The position numbers and the translations under genes are program-made. The notes beneath the pieces were generated by a model. The model searched no databases. It was not told the DNA's origin and was given only the letters and a program-made list of their open reading frames with translations. This document shows, one piece after another, positions 55,860 through 64,000 of a stretch of DNA of 64,000 nucleotides (position 1 is the first letter of the stretch; every line of letters begins with the position of its first letter). The stretch lies in contig JAINUG010000114.1 of the NCBI GenBank assembly GCA_029706075.1, forward strand, positions 2,604,001 through 2,668,000, read 5' to 3'. The stretch is from Aldrovandia affinis. Taxonomy: Eukaryota; Chordata; Actinopteri; Notacanthiformes; Halosauridae.

Positions 55860-58660
55860 CACATGTAATAAATACATTCTTCTACCAATGCTCAGCCTTT
55901 TTACATTGACTTTCAAAAAATAAAAATAGAGGTAAACAGAGGTAAATGTGTGTTTATTAAGAACGTTTATTGAAAAATTGATATTTTGTTACATAAATAG
56001 TCATTTTTAAAATGGATCACAATCAGCCATTTTCTTTTGGTCACACTTTACAAAAAGTATATACATTCCTAAACCCCTTATGAAGCATATATAATGCCTT
56101 CCTTGCCAGAATATTACAGCTTTATAAATCATTAATAATCATTTGTACAGGACTTTGGGAATGTGGGTTGACCACAGGTAAAGTGATATTATATGTCACA
56201 TTGGAAAATAGAACTTTTCATAATATGTGTAACGGCATACTTCATAGAGAGCTGCATTTGCCTACGTATGATATTTAGAGTTAGTATGACACATCAATGA
56301 AGCCATTATATATGCTTCATGGATGCTTTAGGAGAATATACTTTGTGTGTGACTTTTTTCTTCCAAATTCCAGTTATGCTTTCTCTGATTAACCACCATT
56401 TCCTAAAGTACAACAGATTGTTTTTCCATACATGAGGTTATGCAAGAAGAAAGTATACCTTACAAAGCAATTGAACACTGACACAAAATATTTAACAATT
56501 CATTAAACAACTCAAGGCATTCCACAAGTCTAAGAAATCAGTGAAAATTTAAGGCCATTTTGTACTTCTTCTGTTTGTATTTTCAAAACACGCTACTCAC
56601 AAAAAATGGTGCATCTCTTGTAAAACTATACATGCAAACATAGTGCACGTTATAATAAGATATGACAAGCATACAATAGATTATTTGGATATTTTCAGTA
56701 AACAACGTTCATGTGTGCAAGGTCACATGGGCTGTTGGAATCCCCTGATTGGCTGTGTGCTCACAGGTCACAGGTCTTGGCAAACTCTGTGGCACCAAGG
56801 AAGCAGTTAGGAATATAAATAAATGTCTCCTCCAAAGAATCACCTGGCTTTTCAGTGCTTACAGATAAACACACTGCTGTCCTCTACCCAACCTCACATC
56901 TTCACACGACAGAAACAAAAAAGTGATGGCTAATGTTATAGCCAAAGACTGTGGTGCTTGACCATTTGGTGCCAAAGCACTTGGCAAAGCCTGTCTCTGG
57001 TTCACTTTCATTCATAAAATAAAGATGCTTAAATGCTACTTAAATCTTAAGTTTTTATTACACTGCAAAGACTGCATTGATGTGATTAAGACTGACGGTG
57101 AATGAGAACTCAAATGAGTGAATTCATTGACTGATGCACACTGGAGTAGCTGGCACATCAATGAGCACTGCACTGTACTGTACGTTATGAGGAAGAACTC
57201 ATTTTTGGAGCCTTGCTTACTCCGTATAGCTTCATACATGTATTGGACATGTTAAATATGTATAAATATAAATATGTATGTATGTACATGGTTTTAAGTT
57301 CACACTCTGCCAAGTTAAATAACATAAGTGCCTTGCTTCATGTCTTCAGAGAAGTTATTTTTAACCAAAGCTCAGCAGAGTTAAGAGCACTCTATGTGTC
57401 TGAGTGTATTAATGTTGCCTCATTGCAGGAACCATTTTCTGGTCTCCAGCCACCTTCCATTCTCCCTGCGTAGATATACAAAACTCAGGCAAAAAAAAAT
57501 ATTCTGGGAGATGTAATGCACATTCTGCTAATTATGCAGGCGAGGGTGAATCCTACTGCTTCAGGTGAGAGTGGATCCTAAAGATGGAGGTGTATTGTAA
57601 TATTGTACAGTCTATTTGATATGTGCTGGAGGCAGCATTACTCTAATGTTACATTGATAGGGGCTTACAAACAGAAAACACTACTGTATGTATGGAACAT
57701 TCAATCAAGCCACATGAGTTTATGTGAAGAAACCCACTGTGTTTATATCAACTTCCCATTGTGTTATATATTTATTGAGTGTTATTTTCATCCAATGGTT
57801 ATTTATGAAGATGCACTGTAACTCTGCCAGTCATCAGGCAGGATGCCAACATTAAATAATACATGATCATGTACTAATGTGTCATTTAGGCTTGTACTGT
57901 ATATGTATGGGTTTCCTAAACTAAAACACGGCCTGGTATTTTTTTTTGCAAGCACATTATTCCTAGAATATTATGTCAGGGAAACTTTGACCTCAGGGAT
58001 TTGATCAGATTATTCTGTAAATGCATAGTTACGTGGGGGACAGCCACATCTGCTAAATTACGGTTCAACAAAGCATGCCACCAGACACATGCTAAAGAAC
58101 TGAACAAATCATTTTTGGCAACTTCCAGACACTCAGGCCTTTGTATTAGCAAAATAAGAAATCAATACATCTGATCACCTGTCTAATATACCATTTAAAC
58201 CTATTTTATATTATGGTTTGCAACGGCATGAAAAACACAAACTTGGATAAAAATTAATACAAGTTTTTATATTTTTGACAATTGGGCCCTTTGCTTCACA
58301 AAACTATTTGACAGCAGCTACTGTTTTTAAATACAATGGATTATAAGGCTGGTTGAATCACTGTTTGTCTGTTTGTAGTAGGAGAAAAATGTTGTGAGAG
58401 CAAGTGACCTTCATGTCAAGGCAGTGAAATAGTAAAGAGTTTTTTTTTACGTGGTAAAACAACACACCGCAAGGCTGAATACACAACGATCTGTGAGTGC
58501 AGTAAAACAGCACATGCTCTGTTTAAACACTACAGTACTATTTACTGCCAGAATCACTGCTACCAGTTACCTGATGCAAAAAACAACACACCAGGAAAGT
58601 CAATATTGCAAAATTCATATTTAAAGTAGGCTTATAAAAGTATCCAACGGTAAAAATCAC
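55860..58660. other. AT-rich region, possibly containing the cpne8 3' UTR end
   Basis: TTTATT (minus AATAAA) occurs at about 57769, 57053 and 55966, any of which could end a long copine 3' UTR. No ORF is supportable. Confidence 0.4.
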
Positions 58661-58677
58661 CATCAACATGTAAACAT

Positions 58678-58945
58678 TGAGAGAGAGTGTGGGGGGGAAG
58701 AGAGAGGGGGTGGGAGCACGAGACTTGTTGAGAACCAAAAAGAAGGGTGTGAGAACAAGAGAAAGAGGGAGAGAAATTGAAAGAGAGTGAAAGAGAGATG
58801 GAACAAGAGAGAAGATTCGAGATAGATTCGAGAATAGTGTGAGAGCAAGAGAAAGAGGAAGCGGGAGAGAGCAGACACGCACAAGAGAGGGAGCAAGAGA
58901 CCAGGAGAGAAAAAAAACAAAAGTGTGAGAACAATAGAAAGAGGT

Positions 58946-58976
<31 letters not shown>

Positions 58977-58990
58977 GGCAGGGAGGGTGG
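58678..58990. repeat. Polypurine tract with (AG)n microsatellite
   Basis: About 310 bases almost entirely A and G on plus, including (GA)n at about 58948-58972. The complementary pyrimidine strand lacks stop codons by composition and so gives three overlapping false ORFs. Confidence 0.9.
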
Positions 58991-59360
58991 GAAGGAAGAA
59001 ACACATTTCTGAAGTTATTTACAACAGACAAAGGATTGTGGATCCGGTGGTGACCAGAGGCTGGGCCTTTTTGTTCCAGTGCTCCTGTAAAGGCCCGGGC
59101 CTGCAGAGCGGCTCTGAAACATCCTTCACCTTGCTGGACAGCTGAGATCGCCGGCTGCCCTTGGTTCCAAAGGCCTTTCAGGGGAACCGGCCCAGTTCTG
59201 AGAGTCCTGACAGAAGAATGCTCAAAATGAAAGTAAACCTGCCTATTCTGAGAGCCTTTCCTGTCTCCATAGTGCAACGACAGAGAGAGAGATAGAGAAA
59301 GAGGGGGATGTATTCCCCCGATACGACTCAGCCACTCCTAAGGTATGAGGGGGGTGTTTG

Positions 59361-59549
59361 TCAGATCTGTGTCTGCAGGGGGTGTCCCGGGGGGGTGTAG
59401 GGAGGGGGCGCAGGTGATGGCTTGATGCCTCTGGTCCTCATGTAGGACAGAAACTGGTCGGGGATTTCAGCCAGGACATCCTTGGCCAGCCGGGCCATGC
59501 TGAGGATGTGGTTCCCTGTCCTGTCGATGTAGTCTCGGAATGGGACAAA
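59361..59549 (-). CDS. cpne8: Copine terminal coding exon, most likely cpne8
   Basis: Acceptor CCCCTTCCAG precedes 59549; the frame enters in phase 0 and ends with TGA at 59361-59363, giving 62 residues. The text [20 protein letters not shown] and [20 protein letters not shown], then a proline-rich tail ending QTQI, is the end of the copine VWA-like domain plus the C-terminal tail. Copines are calcium-dependent phospholipid-binding proteins with two C2 domains and a VWA-like domain at membranes. The [18 protein letters not shown] form fits the CPNE5/CPNE8 group; proximity to alg10 favours cpne8. Upstream exons must lie beyond 64 kb, as none is visible in 59.55-64 kb. Confidence 0.85.
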   Translation of the reverse strand, partial: FVPFRDYIDRTGNHILSMARLAKDVLAEIPDQFLSYMRTRGIKPSPAPPPYTPPGHPLQTQI

Positions 59550-60355
59550 CTGGAAGGGGAAAGTGGAGAATAAATATTGTTAAATATAGACATTGCTGAC
59601 TAACTCCTGCTCAATAAGAATCCTTGCTTGCAGCACTATGGTAAAATAATCTAAAACCCAAAATAGCCAATGGACTATGGCCAGCAGTAGGTAAGACGAT
59701 GCATCATGACTCACTGCTTGAAGGGCCCCAGGCCTTTCTTGTAGCATTGTGGGGAATTTTAGTCCTACAACCTCCAGTAGTATTAGCTTGTGCCAACTGA
59801 ATCTCTTTAATCTATCATGAATCTTCTGAGATCTCTATTCAATAAATGTGAACTTTTATCAGGATTCAGAGGTACCGGCATGATGGTAAAACTTCATTAA
59901 AAAGTAGCTGAAAATCCCACAGAAAACCTTTCTGCTTGTGGGCCTACGTGGTGTCTAGTCGGTGACTACAGCGTCACAGTGAGCTCAGTACAAACTCCTG
60001 ACACACAGACAGGATATTCTTGTGTTAACAGGGCTGGCTCCTAATGAGGGAGAAGCTCATTGGATAATGATCTGCCTCTGGCCCAGGCTGACAGGATAAT
60101 GACCCATCTCTGTTCTAGACAGCAGGGGGGGAAGGGGGCAAATACGAATGGGAATCTCTCTGAATTGCAAAAAGGGGACTGGTCCCAGTCCATATGGTCT
60201 AATGAGGCCACAGGTGACTCAGTGCATGTGTGTACAGGTGTTGGGAATTGTAAAAAAAATGGGAACTGAAAGCTGCCAGTGTGTCGATTCACACAATGCA
60301 GCTGTACTGTTGTGTTTTAGAAGGGCATTTTATCCTGCACTAAATACATTTTTAT
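59550..60355. other. Copine intron sequence
   Basis: No further exon, RNA gene or known repeat is recognised here. Confidence 0.5.
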
Positions 60356-60573
60356 TTATTTTTCCCCCCGTTTTTCTCCCAATTTGGTAGCCAATTACTC
60401 CCGCTGTGCTTAGTTCAACCCCCTCCCTCGTTTGCTGCCGTAGCCCTGTGACCGGCAGTGACAATGGCGAAGCGCTGCCTCCTCCGAGACAGCACTCGTC
60501 GTGCTGTCGACTGTAATTCCGGCACGCCAGAACCACTCCTGTGCGCAGCGAACTGTGTCGGCTTCCCTCCCCC

Positions 60574-61321
60574 TGTGAGGGCTTGTAGGGGTGCGACCAA
60601 TGGGGAATAAGGATCAGGAACACTCCTGAACAATCAGGATGTCACTAAAACACAATAGGAAGCAAGGGGCGTTAACCCGCGAGAATCGCTACAGAAAATA
60701 AAACAAAACTCCCAGCATAATATGAAATAATAACTACCCCTAAAAAGGGCGAAATAGAAGCGGTCCGCGAACGGTACCGAACGATAGTAAAACCAAACAG
60801 AAATTTCTGACGTGTAGCCCAACACCACACGCGGAGGAAAAAGGAAATAAAATAACTTGAGTCGCAACACAAGCAAAAAGAAAACAAAGCTGGAATAGAA
60901 CCCAGACGCCTAAGACACAGCTTAGGAAAACAAACAGCGAAAATAAGTGCCCTGGGTCTGTCGGTAAGTAACCCCGAAACACAGACTAAACAAAATAAGA
61001 AAAGCTAGACTTCCGTAGAAGTGGCGAGAAAGCTAAAGTGAAATGCTTTTCTAAATGCTTTTCTAAATGCTTTTCTAAATGCTTTTCTAAATGCTTTTCT
61101 AAATGCTTTTCTAAATGCTTTTCTAAGACTGATACCGTACCGGCTTCAACGTCAAATGAATAGACACTGAAGCACGGAGTAGTGAAAGCAGCGAGCTGAA
61201 GTAGGCAGTGAACACCTGAAAACAATCCGCTGATTAGATATGGAGATCAGCAGGAACGTACTCACGAGGATAGAAAAGGAGTACGCCCACACAGGGCTAA
61301 ACAGGCACTCAAACCATGACA
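60574..61321. mobile_element. Solo LTR inserted in a SINE
   Basis: Starts TGTGAGGGCTTG, ends AAACCATGACA, flanked by CCCCC on both sides (60569-60573 and 61322-61326). Length 748 bp. It contains a 12-bp tandem repeat at 61041-61124 and no polymerase ORF. Its inverse, TGTCATGGTTTGAG...CCTCACA, is the more usual LTR orientation. Confidence 0.85.
61041..61124. repeat. Seven perfect 12-bp tandem units
   Basis: AAATGCTTTTCT repeated seven times without a mismatch. It lies inside the solo LTR. Confidence 0.97.
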
Positions 61322-61732
61322 CCCCCCTCCCTGGGGCGGACAGCCAATTGCCGCCCGGTGGCAATCCCGGCCAGAGCCGACTCAGGCGCGACGGGGAATC
61401 AGACCTCGGTCGCCGTGGCCAGCGTCGGACATTGAAACCACTAGACCGCGTGGGAGGCCATAAAAAATATCTTTACAGGTCTTTCATCTACCAAGCCCTA
61501 ATACAATTAACTACCACAAATGTCTTAAATCTCTGATATTAGTTTTTAGTATAATACAATACAATACAATAGTTTAGCAAACCTTTATCCAAAGCGACTT
61601 ACAAAAAGTTCATTCAGCTCGAGTAAATGAATAACCACTTGATGCTATAATGTCTACGCACATCATTCATCAAGTATGCCACATAAACAACGCAAATGCT
61701 AATTACAAATGTTGACAAATGTTACAAAACAT

Positions 61733-62373
61733 GACCCCAGAGACTCTTTAACGACAGGTGCTTAATTGCTGATTGAGGCTATGCTGCCGATGTGTGGTCG
61801 CTCTAGTGGTGATTGCACTCTCCTCGACCTCGTCTGGCCACGCCCCTGTCTGGAGTTTATAAGGGGTGGAGCGTCATTTTTTTGGAGAAGAGGCTTTTTT
61901 CTTTATTTGACTTTATGCCATTCAGCTGTGCCTTTTTGGAAAACACGTTTGCAAAGATTTTTTACCCTACTTGCTTGTCCATTTTCCCTGGGTATATTTT
62001 TCTTATGTACCTTTTGATAGCTAGGCAAGCGTAGAGTAGGGGAAGCAGTCTACGGAACAGAACCTCCATTTTGATTTGTACGGGAGTGAGTTTAGAATCT
62101 ATTCTCTCTGGTGCTAGGGCTTAGTCAGACTGTTTTATTGATTTTGCATTATATCCCTTCGTTGTCATGTGAGTATGTCCGTTATCTGTCGTATGTCATA
62201 AATCAGCGGTTCTCAAACTATGGGTCGCGACCCCACTTGGGGTCGCCAAAAAATAAATGTAAAAAAAAATTAACCATAGGAGAACAGTTTTTCCTTCCCT
62301 GTGCCAAGCAGAGGCGCAGCGTGCGCTGTGGAACCGGGCGCAAAAATTCGAGGGGCGCAAATCATTTTTCCTC
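61733..62373. repeat. Direct duplication, copy 1
   Basis: Nearly identical to 63381-64000 apart from a net loss of about 20 bases in copy 2 (near 61940-61975) and a few substitutions. It contains a 5'-truncated hAT copy at the same position as in copy 2. Confidence 0.93.
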
Positions 62374-62610
62374 TTGCTTTTTTTTTCGCGTGTACCCCCC
62401 CCGCCCCCGTCCCCCGTCCACAGAAAATGGTCTTGCATAAAACCGGTCCGTGGTTGGGCACCGTTACGTGGGACAACTTCATGCCATTGCCATTCAACTT
62501 GATGGGGTCGCGATTTATGTATGGGGTCGCGAATTTTCATTTATGTATGGGGTCGCGATTTTTCCGACCCATGAAATGGGGTCGTGGAGTAAAAAGTTTG
62601 AGAAACCCTG
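62204..62610. mobile_element. hAT-type non-autonomous element
   Basis: Flanked by TCATAAAT (62196-62203 and 62611-62618). Ends CAGCGGTTCTCAAACT and AGTTTGAGAAACCCTG match the element at 10618-11392. The body repeats TGGGGTCGCGA several times. No intact transposase. Confidence 0.92.
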
Positions 62611-62639
62611 TCATAAATAAATCCTGTATTTTTTTATGA

Positions 62640-63380
62640 CTCATTGACTTCGAGGTGAAGTCAAAAGAGGTGAGTTTTCAGCCTGCGGCGGAAGATGGGC
62701 AGTGATTCGGCTTTCCTGACGTCAGTTGGGAGTTCATTCTACAATAGTGGTGCCAGGGCAGGAAAGAGTCATGCCCGGGATGAGCGGGCATTGGTCACTC
62801 AAAATGAGGGAGTAACCAATCGCCCACAGGCAGCAAAGCACAGTGGTCAGGCTGGGGTGTAGGGTTTGACCATGGCCGAGAGGTAGGAAGGGGCTGTTTC
62901 CGGGCTGTGAATGGAATAGTAGTAAATAATTAAATAATCCACCAACATCCTTCTATTTAAAAATAATAATCTAAAGTGTTACAATGACTCAGCATTATAG
63001 GGGGTGGCACTAAATAAAGCATACCTGTAATCACATGGACTATATTTAAATGGAATGGTGGTTTGGTAAACATGCACTGGAAAGTAGGAAGAAAGAATTT
63101 GCACCTTGCTGTTAACATCAAAATCCAAAGAAAGCTGTGAATATTTAGATGCAAACATGACCTGACCATGTCAACCTGCAATGCTCTGGAATTGAATCTA
63201 GAACACAAACTGCAATGTGCTAGGATATAACCTTAACACAATCAGATTAGCTGGTACTGAATCTAGACACAGCCATTTAAAGACACATTGATTCCTCTGC
63301 AGGTTGGAGGGGGAAGTCTGTTTGTGATTCTTGTTCATGAAGCACATGAGAAGACCGCATTGCCTCTTCCTACAGCAGAA
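62640..63380. other. Repeat-derived and unrecognised sequence between the duplicated blocks
   Basis: 62650-62900 has phrases (GCGGAAGATGGGCAGTGATT, GGTCAGGCTGGGGTGTAGGG) that look like a multicopy fish repeat, also echoed near 44440-44540. The remainder is AT-rich with no ORF of note. Confidence 0.5.
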
Positions 63381-64000
63381 GACCCCAGAGACTCTTTAAC
63401 GACAGGTGCTTAATTGCTGATTGAGGCTATGCTGCCGATGTGTGGTCGCTCTAGTGGTGATTGCACTCTCCTCGACCTCGTCTGGCCACGCCCCTGTCTG
63501 GAGTTTATAAGGGGTGGAGCGTCATTTTTTTGGAGAAGAGGCTTTTTTCTTTATTTGACTTTATGCCATTCAGCTGTACCTTTTTGGAAAACCCAACTTG
63601 CTTGTCCGTTTTTCCCTGGGTATATTTTTCTTATGTACCTTTTGATAGCTAGGCAAGCGTAGAGTAGGGGAAGCAGTCTACGGAACAGAACCTCCATTTT
63701 GATTTGTACGGGAGTGAGTTTAGAATCTATTCTCTCTGGTGCTAGGGCTTAGTCAGACTGTTTTATTGATTTTGCATTATATCCCTTCGTTGTCATGTGA
63801 GTATGTCCGTTATCTGTCGTATGTCATAAATCAGCGGTTCTCAAACTATGGGTCGCGACCCCACTTGGGGTCGCCAAAAAATAAATGTAAAAAAAAATTA
63901 ACCATAGGAGAACAGTTTTTCCTTCCCTGTGCCAAGCAGAGGCGCAGCGTGCGCTGTGGAACCGGGCGCAAAATTCCGAGGGGCGCAAATCATTTTTCCT
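63381..64000. repeat. Direct duplication, copy 2, cut by the window end
   Basis: Offset about 1648 bases from copy 1. Includes the start of the same hAT insertion at 63832 with the same preceding TCATAAAT. Confidence 0.93.

Larger units (their letters stand above)
60360..61460 (-). repeat. tRNA-derived SINE interrupted by an LTR
   Basis: The 3' half lies at 60360-60573 and the 5' half at 61322-61460 (head GGCCTCCCACGCGGTCTAGT on minus). Together they restore the layout of the intact copy at 52.66-53.0 kb. Confidence 0.88.

Noticed and set aside
58538-59277. Three long overlapping minus-strand ORFs rich in Ser, Leu and Phe
   Set aside because: They follow from the polypurine/polypyrimidine tract, which cannot encode stops on that strand.

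Overview
The window is nuclear DNA from a ray-finned (teleost) fish. The evidence is spliced vertebrate genes, tRNA-derived SINEs with the fish V-SINE tail, Tc1/mariner and hAT elements with clear target-site duplications, L2- and L1-like LINE pieces, solo LTRs and many microsatellites. I cannot name the species from sequence alone.

Layout. (1) 0.3-2.9 kb, plus strand: the last two coding exons of alg10, the ER alpha-1,2-glucosyltransferase that completes the lipid-linked oligosaccharide; its first exon lies left of the window. (2) 3-13 kb: AT-rich intergenic DNA with Tc1, hAT, SINE, LINE and Gypsy-gag remnants, plus an unexplained 89-codon ORF. (3) 13.7-14.15 kb, minus strand: a small unrecognised gene-like ORF with a promoter-like region. 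(4) 15.2-36.2 kb, minus strand: a large multi-exon gene encoding an N-terminal zinc ribbon, an acidic low-complexity linker, five fibronectin type III (FN3) domains on separate symmetrical exons, and a 4.7-kb exon with a very large inducible GTPase (VLIG/GVIN) module. Splice phases agree through all 12 coding exons. The C-terminal part carries two frameshifts and one TGA, so the gene is either C-terminally decayed or mis-sequenced there. Its introns hold an hAT with a nested Tc1, an L1-like LINE fragment, SINEs and a minisatellite made of copies of the exon 1 splice donor. (5) 36-59 kb: repeat-rich DNA with a 1.7-kb element whose TG...CA ends enclose large inverted arms, a solo LTR, and two opposed copies of an LTR-like repeat. 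(6) 59.36-59.55 kb, minus strand: the terminal coding exon of a copine, most likely cpne8. (7) 59.6-64 kb: intronic or flanking DNA with a SINE split by a solo LTR and a direct duplication carrying the same hAT insertion in both copies.

alg10 on plus and a cpne8-like gene on minus match the ALG10B-CPNE8 neighbourhood of human chromosome 12. The VLIG-type gene therefore sits between two housekeeping-type genes that are otherwise neighbours, as expected for insertion or birth of an interferon-type GTPase in fish. The most interesting items are this zinc ribbon-FN3-VLIG gene, the splice-donor minisatellite in its intron 1, and the inverted-arm element at 37.15-38.87 kb.
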